Positions 1 through 7,747 of a stretch of DNA of 64,000 nucleotides are shown one piece after another (position 1 is the first letter of the stretch; every line of letters starts with the position of its first letter). The notes under the pieces are model-generated. The model worked only from the letters and a program-made list of their open reading frames with translations. It did not search any database and had not been told where the DNA came from. Source of the DNA: Qiania dongpingensis (GTDB lineage: Bacteria > Bacillota > Clostridia > Lachnospirales > Lachnospiraceae); assembly GCF_014337195.1 (NCBI RefSeq), contig NZ_CP060634.1, forward strand, positions 2,108,001 through 2,172,000, read 5' to 3'. Both the position numbers and the translations under genes were made by a program.

Positions 1-125
1 TCTTCAGAAGTTTTTTCCGAACTGGAACTTTTCGTTGTGGATTCCTTGCTGGGAGCGCTGCCACAGCCTATAAGCAGCAGTGATACGATTCCGCATAAAA
101 AATACAAGGTCAATTTCTTTTTCAT
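1..125 (-). CDS. Lipoprotein, N-terminal fragment (gene runs off the window)
   Basis: Only the first 41 codons are inside the window. They read MKKKLTLYFLCGIVSLLLIGC followed by a Ser/Thr/Lys-rich linker, which is a lipoprotein signal peptide: a Lys-rich n-region, a hydrophobic core and a LIGC lipobox with the lipidated Cys at about residue 21. The low-complexity linker is typical of surface-anchored substrate-binding proteins. The start is supported by a GGAGG ribosome-binding site 7 nt upstream on the minus strand. The mature domain is outside the window, so function cannot be assigned; a solute-binding protein is the commonest alternative. Confidence 0.75.
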   Translation of the reverse strand, partial: MKKKLTLYFLCGIVSLLLIGCGSAPSKESTTKSSSSEKTSE

Positions 126-345
126 AACCAATACCTCCATAAAGAATTTTTTGTGAACGCATATATTATACTTCGATTGATAAACTTTTACAATAATTGT
201 AATAAAATATTTCTCAATACTGAAGAAATGGAATTAAAAAAATATTAAAAGAAAAATAAAGAAAAAATAAGACAAAGAAGTAATAATATTTAAGCAGGAA
301 AGAGCGAAGCCAAGAAAAGTATGAAATAGACAGCTTTAAATATCA
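126..345. other. AT-rich divergent intergenic region
   Basis: Very A/T-rich spacer between the minus-strand lipoprotein and the plus-strand glycosylase. It must hold the lipoprotein promoter, but the A/T runs allow many -10-like matches and I cannot choose one. No gene or clear structure seen. Confidence 0.5.
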
Positions 346-374
346 TGCAAAAAACAAATAAAATATGTTATAAT
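346..374 (+). promoter_or_regulatory. Probable extended -10 promoter for the DNA glycosylase
   Basis: TGTTATAAT at 366-374 is a perfect TGn-TATAAT extended -10 element. The -35 region around 346-351 (TGCAAA) is poor, as is usual for extended -10 promoters. It lies about 45 nt before a strong ribosome-binding site at 410-417. Confidence 0.5.
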
Positions 375-420
375 CATTAGAAATGAGCCCCCTATTTGCA
401 CAGATGAAAGGAGGTACCAT

Positions 421-489
421 ATGAAAGAGACACTGACGAAGAATATCCGGAGACGAGGCCGAGAAAAGAGGACTATATACTATGGATAA
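421..489 (+). CDS. 22-codon upstream ORF coupled to the glycosylase
   Basis: ATG at 421 follows a near-perfect AAAGGAGG site. The frame encodes MKETLTKNIRRRGREKRTIYYG, a basic peptide, and its stop overlaps the glycosylase start (glycosylase ATG at 482, stop 487-489). The glycosylase itself has no convincing ribosome-binding site of its own (AAAAGAGG lies about 12 nt upstream), so this ORF probably delivers ribosomes to it by coupling. It may be a translated leader rather than a functional peptide. Confidence 0.4.
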   Translation: MKETLTKNIRRRGREKRTIYYG

Positions 490-997
490 AGTAATACACG
501 AGATTCCGCCGGTATATGACGGGAATTCAAAGATTCTGGTCCTCGGCAGCTTTCCTTCGGTCAAGTCCCGGGCGGGAAAGTTCTTTTATCATCATCCTCA
601 GAACCGGTTCTGGAAGGTGCTGGCGGTGGTATATGGAGCCTGCACTTGCAGCGGAAACAGCTGCGAGGGTTATGTCCCGGAAACGGTGGAAGAGAAAAAA
701 CGGTTTCTGCTGGAGAATCGGATTGCCGTTTGGGATGTGATAGCCAGCTGCGATATTGACGGTTCCAGCGACAGCAGCATAAAAAACGTGGTTCCCAATG
801 ATCTGTCCGTGATTCTGGACGCGGCGGATATCCAGGGGATCTTCTGCAACGGAGGAACTTCCTATAAATTATATGACAAATATCTGGAGAAAAGGACCGG
901 GCGGCAGGCGGTGAAGCTGCCGTCCACGAGCCCGGCCAACGCGGCATATTCTCTGGAGAGACTTACAGCCCTGTGGAGGGAAGCCCTGCTTCCCTGA
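482..997 (+). CDS. Hypoxanthine/uracil-DNA glycosylase of the UDG superfamily
   Basis: A 171-aa single-domain protein matching the DNA-deoxyinosine glycosylase group (UDG family 6-like). Visible motifs are LVLGSFPSVKSRA near residue 20, which replaces the classical GQDPYH motif, HPQNRFWKVL near 40, and the C-terminal PSTSPANA loop near 155 that contacts DNA. The enzyme removes deaminated bases, hypoxanthine in characterised members, to start base-excision repair in the cytoplasm. It is preceded by an overlapping 22-codon ORF and ends at a convergent hairpin shared with the next gene. The family call is firm; substrate preference is inferred. Confidence 0.85.
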   Translation: MDKVIHEIPPVYDGNSKILVLGSFPSVKSRAGKFFYHHPQNRFWKVLAVVYGACTCSGNSCEGYVPETVEEKKRFLLENRIAVWDVIASCDIDGSSDSSIKNVVPNDLSVILDAADIQGIFCNGGTSYKLYDKYLEKRTGRQAVKLPSTSPANAAYSLERLTALWREALLP

Positions 998-1014
998 CCT
1001 CAGGGCTGTTGTTT
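967..1014. terminator. Convergent terminator hairpin
   Basis: A perfect inner stem GGGAAGC/GCTTCCC (978-994) sits inside an outer AGCCCTG/CAGGGCT pair (967-973 with 1001-1007), followed by GTTGTTT. It spans the last codons of the glycosylase and of the convergent transporter gene. Confidence 0.5.
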
Positions 1015-2157
1015 ATGATCTGGTGCCGGATCCGGCTTTAAGCGGCGGTATACGGACTCTCTTAAGAGCGTATAGATGACGGAGCAGAGCGGGACAAAGA
1101 GAAGCATACCTGCGATTCCGAACACGCTTCCGCCCACGGTGACGGCTACCAGCACCCAGATACCGGGAAGCCCGATGGAGGTGCCCACTACCTTTGGATA
1201 TATCAGATTACCCTCCAGCTGCTGAAGAAGCATCAGAAAGACGATGAAGACGACAGCCTTGACCGGGCTGACGATCAGAATCAGGAATGCGCCGATAAAA
1301 CACCCGATGAAAGCCCCAAATACGGGGATCAGGGCAGTGAAACCCACCAATGTGCCGATCACCATCGCATAAGGAAGTCGCAGGAGGGTCATGCCCAAAA
1401 AGCAGAGAACACCCAGGATAACGGCTTCTGTGCACTGTCCGGTGACAAAGCTCGAGAAGATCCGGTTTGAGACGGTACAGACACGGAGAAACTGTCCGGC
1501 TCTTTTTTCCGGTAGGAATACCTGCATTAGCTTGCGGAACTGTTCGCTGAGTTTCTCTTTGGAAGCCAGGATGTACAGAGAAAAGATGAACGCCAGAAAG
1601 AAGTTGACGACTCCGCTCACGATGGAGGAGGTGACTCCGATCGTGGTATTGACGACGGTGGCCGCGCCGTCCTGGAGGAATTTTCCCATGGCCTCCAGCA
1701 TCTGCTTCCAGTCGATATTGACGCCTTCAAGCCGCTCCGTGGAGATGTCCCAATCCTTAGCAAGCTGTATCAGCCATGCCTGTGCGTTCTCCATGAATAC
1801 GGGGATACTTTTGCTCAGGATGGAGACGGTCCGGATCAATTCAGGAACGACTAAAAAGATTACAAGGCACAAGACGGCCAGCACGACAATGATGGACAGC
1901 AGCATGCAGACGGGCCTGTGTATGAGGTCCCAGACCTTCCGTCCTTTAAGCTTTCGGAACACCTTTTCTTCCAGCAGCCTCATGGGTACATTCAGGATGA
2001 AAGCGATACATGCGCCCAGGAGGAACGGGAATAGAAGGCCGAGAATCCATCGGAAAGCGTTTCCGACGACGCTCAGATGCTCCAGCCCGACAAACAGAAG
2101 GATTCCGAACGCAATGAATCCGAGTATCTTTTTTGAGTTGTTCTTATTTAGTTCCAT
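1000..2157 (-). CDS. AI-2E family transporter-type membrane protein
   Basis: 385 aa with the topology of the AI-2E/PerM/YtvI family: two N-terminal hydrophobic helices (GFIAFGILLFVGLEHL; FPFLLGACIAFILNV), a further helix near residue 90 (LLSIIVVLAVLCLVIFLVV), a central amphipathic segment, then four to five helices in the C-terminal half. The conserved signature GTLVGFTALIPVFGAFIG and the QQLEGNLIYPKVVG segment are both present. Members export small molecules or act as Na+/H+ antiporters; YtvI-like members are linked to sporulation in Bacillus. Substrate cannot be deduced here. It is single-gene, convergent with the glycosylase, and has no strong ribosome-binding site at the chosen ATG. Confidence 0.85.
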   Translation of the reverse strand: MELNKNNSKKILGFIAFGILLFVGLEHLSVVGNAFRWILGLLFPFLLGACIAFILNVPMRLLEEKVFRKLKGRKVWDLIHRPVCMLLSIIVVLAVLCLVIFLVVPELIRTVSILSKSIPVFMENAQAWLIQLAKDWDISTERLEGVNIDWKQMLEAMGKFLQDGAATVVNTTIGVTSSIVSGVVNFFLAFIFSLYILASKEKLSEQFRKLMQVFLPEKRAGQFLRVCTVSNRIFSSFVTGQCTEAVILGVLCFLGMTLLRLPYAMVIGTLVGFTALIPVFGAFIGCFIGAFLILIVSPVKAVVFIVFLMLLQQLEGNLIYPKVVGTSIGLPGIWVLVAVTVGGSVFGIAGMLLFVPLCSVIYTLLRESVYRRLKPDPAPDHKQQP

Positions 2158-2316
2158 AGTCGATATTCGTCAGCCCTTTCTTAGAAATGGTGTTTCAATC
2201 GTATTTATCTTACTATAAAGCATTCCGGTATTCAAGAAAATATCTTGTCTGACAATGGAAACAATTGCGGTCTGAGGCATGGACATGAAAGCTATAAGCA
2301 TATAGACAACAAGCAT

Positions 2317-2344
2317 TTGTTAAAAAACTATGGAATGATATAAT
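2317..2344 (+). promoter_or_regulatory. Promoter of the ureohydrolase-ABC operon
   Basis: TTGTTA (2317-2322), 16-nt spacer, TATAAT (2339-2344). It predicts a start near 2351, placing the terminator-like leader 2355-2434 directly in the transcript. Confidence 0.6.
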
Positions 2345-2354
2345 GAATAATAAG

Positions 2355-2434
2355 AAAACGCTGTTCCCTGACAGGCCGAAGTGTAAAAGATAGAAGCAAT
2401 GGTGCTTGGTATCCCGGATACTGAGCGTTTTTTT
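2355..2434 (+). promoter_or_regulatory. Leader attenuator with mutually exclusive terminator and antiterminator
   Basis: A 9-bp stem CTTGGTATC/GATACTGAG (2405-2413 with 2417-2425, CCG loop, two G-U pairs) extends through 2401-2404/2426-2429 and runs into T7 (2428-2434), a textbook intrinsic terminator. AAAACGCT (2355-2362) is fully complementary to AGCGTTTT (2424-2431), the 3' side of that terminator, so the two folds exclude each other. A small hairpin CTGT/ACAG (2361-2374) overlaps the upstream strand. The layout is that of a transcriptional riboswitch or attenuator about 100 nt before the ureohydrolase start. I do not recognise the aptamer class. Confidence 0.55.
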
Positions 2435-2534
2435 AAATTCCAGTCTGAAAATTGCGGAAATCATATCAAGGAGGCTGAAGCAGAAGACCGGGAGACAGCA
2501 GATTACAAATAACAGTGAGGGAGAATGCAAGACT

Positions 2535-3530
2535 ATGGACGAGAGGATTCTGTATCCATCTTTCAGCGGCATCAACACATTTCTGCGGGCGCCGTATGTG
2601 ACCTTGGATGAAATTGAGGAGGGAGATTACGTCGTATCCGGAGTACCTTATGATGTGACCATTGGCACCAGGCCGGGACCAAGATACGCTCCCAACGCGA
2701 TTCGGGAGGAGACCAAGCACTTTATTTACCACCTTTGTGCCATTGACGGAGAGGTCGTGGACGTATGCACGAAGAAGAGGATGCTGGCGCCGCCTAAAGA
2801 GATCGTAAAGGACATCGGAGATATCCGCGTGTATCCCACCGACGTGATGAAGACGACGGAACAGGTGGCGGACACCATAGAAAAGATCGTGGAAAAGGGG
2901 GCGTTTCCCGTTACCCTGGGCGGGGACCACTATATCGCTTATCCCGTAGTGAAAGGCTTTGAGCGGGGCTATAAAAAGCGCATGGGCCGGGATGTGAAGA
3001 TCGGCTATTTACATATTGATTCTCATATGGACATGTACGATGAGAACGATACATGGGGGAAATATTACCAGGGTTCTCCGGCGCGGCGTATCAGCGAGCT
3101 GGAAAGCTTTGATCTGAAGCATATGGTCTTTGTAGGCCTGAACGGAACGACGGGAGCGGAGTGCTATGATTACGCAGTAAACGGCGGAGCTTCTTTGTAT
3201 ACCATTGACGATATTCGCAGGGACGGTGTGCGTGCGGTGATGGAAAAAGCCATTGCGGCCGCATCAGAAGGCTGTGATGTGGTGTATGCCACCATAGATA
3301 TCGACATATTGGATCAGGCTTATGGATGCGGGACAGGCAGCTATGTATATGGAGGGATCACGGCTGTGGAGCTTCTGGAGATCGGAAGCATCCTCGGGGA
3401 TACTTCCTGCATCGGCGGTATCGATATGGTAGAGGTGTCGCCGCCCTGTGATCCTACCGGCTCCACCAACAGGCTGGCGGCCAGCACTTTGATCAATTTC
3501 CTGAAGCCGAGGCTTTTTGAGTTCCGGTGA
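2535..3530 (+). CDS. Ureohydrolase (agmatinase/arginase family)
   Basis: 331 aa from the ATG at 2535, chosen because GAGGGAG precedes it and homology begins there (YPSFSGINTFLRAP). Ureohydrolase landmarks are in order: GVPYDVTIGTRPGPRYAPNA near 40, GGDHYIAYPV near 125, IDSHMDMYDE near 160, TIDIDILDQAYGCGTG near 255, and the C-terminal IDMVEVSPPCDPTGST. All six expected Mn ligands (H; D,H,D; D,D) are visible; DSHMD and DQAYGCGTG are variants of DAHxD and DPxxAPGTG. The family hydrolyses guanidino or amidino groups, releasing urea or formamide. First gene of a seven-gene operon with an ABC importer, so the substrate is probably imported. Agmatine is not established. Confidence 0.85.
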   Translation: MDERILYPSFSGINTFLRAPYVTLDEIEEGDYVVSGVPYDVTIGTRPGPRYAPNAIREETKHFIYHLCAIDGEVVDVCTKKRMLAPPKEIVKDIGDIRVYPTDVMKTTEQVADTIEKIVEKGAFPVTLGGDHYIAYPVVKGFERGYKKRMGRDVKIGYLHIDSHMDMYDENDTWGKYYQGSPARRISELESFDLKHMVFVGLNGTTGAECYDYAVNGGASLYTIDDIRRDGVRAVMEKAIAAASEGCDVVYATIDIDILDQAYGCGTGSYVYGGITAVELLEIGSILGDTSCIGGIDMVEVSPPCDPTGSTNRLAASTLINFLKPRLFEFR

Positions 3531-3566
3531 GAGACCGTTAATATGGCAGGGAGGGGCAGAGACAAA

Positions 3567-4745
3567 ATGGAATTGGATGAACTGAAAAAACTTGCGGGAC
3601 AGTACCGGGATAAGATGATCGCACACAGAGTGCATCTTCATATGCATCCGGAGCTTCCCTTTTGTGAAAAGAACACGTCGGCATATGTGAAGAAGGAACT
3701 GGAGCGGATAGGCGTGCCCTATGTCCTTTGTGAAGGAAATTATGGGATCGTCGCAACGGTCACAGGCGGAAAGCCGGGGAAGAACATAGGATTCCGGGCG
3801 GACATGGATGCTCTGGAGATACAGGAGGCCAACGATGTGCCTTACTGCTCCCAGGTTCCCGGTGTGATGCATGCCTGCGGACATGACGGCCACACGGCGG
3901 TGCTGCTTGGGCTGGCAGAGGCGCTCACAGAACATAAAGAGCTGGTGCACGGAACGGTGAGATTATTTTTCCAGCCGGCGGAGGAGCTGGCTCCGGGAGG
4001 AGCGAAATCCATGGTGGACCAGGGGTTTGCCGACGGGCTGGACGAGGTCTATGCCCTCCATTTCCAGGGAGAGACGGAGACCGGCACCATACGGACTACC
4101 ACAGGGGCCATCATGGCCAATGCAGACAGCATCACAGTCACCATTCACGGCCGGGGAGCTCATGCAGCCGATCCCAACCTGGCGGCGGATGCACTGCTGG
4201 CAGGAGCCGCGGCCGTCTGCGCGCTTCAAAATATCGTTTCCCGCTTTCTGAATCCGCTGGATTCGGCAGTAGTCAGTATCTGCACGTTCCATTCCGGAGA
4301 AAAAGTATACAACGTCCTTCAGGACAAAGCAGTGTTTCTGGGAACGGTCCGGACCTTCAGCGCGGAGGCGAGAGCCAGTATAGAAGAGAAAATACACACG
4401 GTTCTGAAGGGGGTCTGTGAGATTTATGGGACGACCTATGAGCTGGAATATGAGAAGGGCTATCCGGCGGTCATAAATGACCGGCAGGTATCAGAACAAG
4501 CGGTTAAGGCCATGGAAAAAGCCGGTTTCCATGTGGAGATATGCAGGCCTGATCTGGGCGGTGAGGATTTTGCTTACTTCTTAAATCATACGCCGGGATG
4601 CTTCGCCTATATAGGCTGCGGGAACCGGGACAGGGGAATCTGCGCTTCGGTGCACACCCCTAAATTTGATATTGATGAGGATGCTCTGGAGTCGGCGCTT
4701 CTTTGTGAGCTGGCGCTTTATGGAAACGCGGTGGGTACGTTTTAA
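3567..4745 (+). CDS. M20-family amidohydrolase (hippurate hydrolase-like)
   Basis: 392 aa from ATG 3567, which has GGAGGGG 10 nt upstream; the in-frame ATG at 3543 lacks one. Peptidase M20D landmarks: RVHLHMHPELPF near 20, GFRADMDALEIQEAND near 75, HACGHDGHTAVLLGLA near 98 with metal-binding Cys/His, FFQPAEE near 133 with the catalytic Glu, and LGGEDFAYF near 345. Such enzymes release amino acids from N-acyl or N-aroyl conjugates in the cytoplasm. It sits 36 nt after the ureohydrolase and before the ABC transporter genes, suggesting stepwise breakdown of one imported compound. Confidence 0.88.
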   Translation: MELDELKKLAGQYRDKMIAHRVHLHMHPELPFCEKNTSAYVKKELERIGVPYVLCEGNYGIVATVTGGKPGKNIGFRADMDALEIQEANDVPYCSQVPGVMHACGHDGHTAVLLGLAEALTEHKELVHGTVRLFFQPAEELAPGGAKSMVDQGFADGLDEVYALHFQGETETGTIRTTTGAIMANADSITVTIHGRGAHAADPNLAADALLAGAAAVCALQNIVSRFLNPLDSAVVSICTFHSGEKVYNVLQDKAVFLGTVRTFSAEARASIEEKIHTVLKGVCEIYGTTYELEYEKGYPAVINDRQVSEQAVKAMEKAGFHVEICRPDLGGEDFAYFLNHTPGCFAYIGCGNRDRGICASVHTPKFDIDEDALESALLCELALYGNAVGTF

Positions 4746-4834
4746 AAGACAGGACTTCAGAATGGAGATGAGGCAAAGGCGCCTGCATCTGAACGAAGGA
4801 GCCTTTCTTATAAATTATTAAAGGAGGAAGAAGC

Positions 4835-6067
4835 ATGAAAAAATTATTGGCACTGCTGCTGTCCCTGGTGATGGTACTCAGCCTGGCAGGCTGCGGCAGC
4901 AAAAACTCGGATGACAATGAGACAGACGGCGGAAAGACAACGGCGGCTGCGGACAACAAGGGGACAGACGAGAGCAAGGAAGCCGGCGGCTCAGATACGG
5001 AAAACTATAAGATCGGTATCGTGACCGGTACGGTAGCTCAGACGGAAGAAGAATACCGTGCGGCCCAGTCCATGAAAACTCTTTATGGCGAGGACCATAT
5101 CGTGACTGCTACTTATCCGGATAAGTTTGAGGATGAGCAGCAGCAGGTGATTCAGACCATCAAGAACATGGCCCAGGATCCGGATATGAAAGCCATTATC
5201 GTCTGTCAGGCAGTACCCGGCACGAAGGTAGCGTTTGAAGCGATCAAGAGTGATCCCAATACCAAGGATATCCTGCTGGTGGCAGGAGTTCCTTTTGAAG
5301 ACCCCAACGTTATCACGACGGCTGCGGATATCTCCATCGACGCGGACCATCCCAACATCGGCTATTCGATGACGAAGCAGGCAAAGGAAATGGGAGCAGA
5401 GACCTTTGTATTTTATTCCTTTGCGCGTCACATGGCTCAGGAGCTGGTTGTACAGAAGCGTGACAACGCTGAAAAATCCTGTGAAGAGCTGGGAATGAAA
5501 TTCGTATACGCAGAGTGTGTCGACCCCATGGGCGAGCAGGGAGTTTCCGGCGCTCAGCAGTGGATCCTTGAGGACCTTCCCCGTAAGCTGGAGGAATACG
5601 GAGACAATGTGGCGTTCTTTGCCACCAACTGTTCTCTGCAGGTACCGATCATCACCACGATCCTCAATGATAAAGAGCATCATTCCATTTACCCGCTGCA
5701 GTGCTGCCCGTCTCCGCTCCACGCACTTCCCGAAGCTTTGGGACTTGAGATTCCGGATGACAAGAAAGCAGACGTTCCTTATATCCTGGAGGCCGAAGAA
5801 AAGGCAGTCAAGGAAAAAGGCGGCGACGGCAGAGTCGCAACCTGGGCGGCTCCTACAGATTACAGCATCATCGTCGGCAGTGTTGCGTATGCGATGGAAT
5901 ACATCAAAGGGAACACAAACGGCCTGAATGATGAAGAAACTTATCTGAAATGTATGAATGATATTGCCAACGGTGCGGAAATTACCTTAAATCATGTCGT
6001 GGACAGCCAGACGGGTAATACCTATGATAACTATTACCTGTTCTCCTCTACGTATGTAACCTACTAA
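4835..6067 (+). CDS. DUF3798-type substrate-binding lipoprotein
   Basis: 410 aa with a lipoprotein signal peptide (MKKLLALLLSLVMVLSLAGC), an Asp/Thr/Lys-rich linker to about residue 55, then a periplasmic-binding-like domain starting YKIGIVTGTVAQTEEEY. The sequence matches my memory of DUF3798, a family found with sugar-type ABC transporters in Clostridia. It would capture the ligand at the cell surface and deliver it to the two permeases downstream. The start is clear: AAAGGAGG 8 nt upstream. A strong stem-loop follows the gene, as commonly seen between an abundant binding protein and less abundant membrane subunits. Ligand unknown. Confidence 0.8.
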   Translation: MKKLLALLLSLVMVLSLAGCGSKNSDDNETDGGKTTAAADNKGTDESKEAGGSDTENYKIGIVTGTVAQTEEEYRAAQSMKTLYGEDHIVTATYPDKFEDEQQQVIQTIKNMAQDPDMKAIIVCQAVPGTKVAFEAIKSDPNTKDILLVAGVPFEDPNVITTAADISIDADHPNIGYSMTKQAKEMGAETFVFYSFARHMAQELVVQKRDNAEKSCEELGMKFVYAECVDPMGEQGVSGAQQWILEDLPRKLEEYGDNVAFFATNCSLQVPIITTILNDKEHHSIYPLQCCPSPLHALPEALGLEIPDDKKADVPYILEAEEKAVKEKGGDGRVATWAAPTDYSIIVGSVAYAMEYIKGNTNGLNDEETYLKCMNDIANGAEITLNHVVDSQTGNTYDNYYLFSSTYVTY

Positions 6068-6073
6068 AAGATT

Positions 6074-6107
6074 AAAGGTCCCTCCTGGAATCTTCAGGGG
6101 GGACTTT
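6074..6107 (+). terminator. Intercistronic stem-loop after the binding protein
   Basis: AAAGGTCCCTCCTG (6074-6087) pairs with CAGGGGGGACTTT (6095-6107) across a 7-nt loop. The downstream T-run is weak (TTTCTA), so partial termination or 3'-end protection of the binding-protein message is more likely than full termination. Confidence 0.5.
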
Positions 6108-6142
6108 CTACAAAAAACGCACCTTGGATGGAGGATAAGAAC

Positions 6143-7747
6143 ATGGGTGATGCTTATGTCCTGCAAATGAAAAACATAGGAAAAGAATATTCAGGAAACC
6201 CCGTGCTGAAAGGGATAGACTTGAAAGTAAAACCTGGTGAGATCCATGCCCTTTTAGGTGAAAATGGAGCAGGAAAATCCACCTTGATGAATGTTCTTTT
6301 TGGAATGCCGGTGATTCACAACACCGGAGGATATACTGGAGAGATTTATCTGGACGGTGAGAAAGTACATATCTCATCGCCGAAACACGCGATGGATCTG
6401 GGTATCGGCATGGTACATCAGGAATTTATGCTGATACCCGGATTTGCCGTATATGAGAACCTGAAGCTGAACCGGGAGGTTACAAAGCCGAATGCCGTCA
6501 GCCGTGTGATAGGAAAAAATTACGAGTCCCTGGACAACGGACAGATGCGTGCGGATACGAAGGCTGCTCTGGATAAGGTCGGAATGGATCTGGATACGGA
6601 TGAGATGGTGGGGGAGCTTCCCGTCGGACATATGCAGTTTCTGGAGATCGCCAGAGAAATCGACAAAAAAGGCGTCCGGATATTGGTATTTGATGAACCG
6701 ACGGCAGTGCTCAATGAAACGGAGGCTTCAAGGCTTTTGGAGAGCATGAAGCGGCTTGCGGGCATGGGAATCGCAATCATCTTTATAACCCACAGGCTTC
6801 AGGAAGTAATTGATGTATGCGATACCGTCACGATCCTCCGCGACGGGAGCCTGGTGACCAACTGCCAGGTAAAGGACACGGACGCGGTGCAGCTGGCCGA
6901 GATGATGGTCGGGCGAAATGTGAGCTACAGCGATATTTCAGGCCGGGTCGATAAGTTTGACGATTCGGACATTGTGCTGGAGTTTCGGAACTTTTCCGTG
7001 GATATGCCCGGAGAACAGGTGAAAAATATCGACCTGAAGGTAAGACGCGGTGAGATTATAGGGATCGGCGGTCTGGCCGGACAGGGAAAGCTGGGGATTC
7101 CCAACGGAGCCATGGGCCTTTATCCCGCATCCGGAGAGCTTTTGTTTGAGGGAAAGGCGCTCCCGCTGAACCATACAAAAAAAATATTGGAAAAAGGAAT
7201 TTCTTTCCTTTCAGAGGACCGGAAGAAAATCGGGCTTATTTTGTCCGAATCCATAGAGGACAATATGGTATTCAACGCCATGCAGATTAAACGGGAATAT
7301 CTTTATGACTTTAAGCTGTTTTCGTTCCGGAATAATAAAAAGATCGCGGAGTTCGCGGATCAGATGATCCATGAATTTGATATCCGCTGTGTGGGCCGAA
7401 AACAGCAGGTCCAGAACTTGAGCGGCGGCAATCAGCAGAAGGTATGCCTGGCGAAAGCGCTGGCGCTGAACCCGAAGGTCTTGTTCGTTTCAGAGCCTAC
7501 GAGAGGAATTGATATCGGAGCCAAAAAACTGGTTCTGGATAAATTAAAGGAGCTCAGCTGGAATCAAGGCATCACGATCATCCTGGTGTCCAGTGAACTT
7601 ATGGAGCTTCGTTCTATCTGTGACAGAATTGTCATTGTGTGCGGCGGGAAAGTGGCCGATATCCTTTCACCGAGGGAGGACGACGCTAAGTTCGGCCTGG
7701 CAATGGCAGGTACAAAGGCAGAAAAGGAGGCGGAGAAAACATCATGA
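6143..7747 (+). CDS. Sugar-type ABC transporter ATP-binding protein (two NBDs)
   Basis: 534 aa from ATG 6143 (GGAGG 8 nt upstream; the ATG at 6128 overlaps that site). Two fused nucleotide-binding domains as in RbsA/MglA/YufO. NBD1 has GENGAGKST near 40, Walker B ILVFDEPTAVLNE near 175 and a degenerate signature (ELPVGHMQFLEIA). NBD2 has a degenerate P-loop (GGLAGQGKLGIP) but a full LSGGNQQKVCLAKAL signature near 430 and EPTRGIDIGAKK. Such asymmetry is normal in the family. It energises uptake of the DUF3798 ligand. The last codons overlap the permease start (ATGA). Confidence 0.92.
   Translation: MGDAYVLQMKNIGKEYSGNPVLKGIDLKVKPGEIHALLGENGAGKSTLMNVLFGMPVIHNTGGYTGEIYLDGEKVHISSPKHAMDLGIGMVHQEFMLIPGFAVYENLKLNREVTKPNAVSRVIGKNYESLDNGQMRADTKAALDKVGMDLDTDEMVGELPVGHMQFLEIAREIDKKGVRILVFDEPTAVLNETEASRLLESMKRLAGMGIAIIFITHRLQEVIDVCDTVTILRDGSLVTNCQVKDTDAVQLAEMMVGRNVSYSDISGRVDKFDDSDIVLEFRNFSVDMPGEQVKNIDLKVRRGEIIGIGGLAGQGKLGIPNGAMGLYPASGELLFEGKALPLNHTKKILEKGISFLSEDRKKIGLILSESIEDNMVFNAMQIKREYLYDFKLFSFRNNKKIAEFADQMIHEFDIRCVGRKQQVQNLSGGNQQKVCLAKALALNPKVLFVSEPTRGIDIGAKKLVLDKLKELSWNQGITIILVSSELMELRSICDRIVIVCGGKVADILSPREDDAKFGLAMAGTKAEKEAEKTS

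Noticed and set aside
2355-2434. Known guanidine riboswitch (ykkC, mini-ykkC or ykkC-III) before the ureohydrolase
   Set aside because: The conserved ACGR loops and other core sequences that I know are not present; only the terminator/antiterminator logic is visible. Guanidine-IV could not be excluded from memory.
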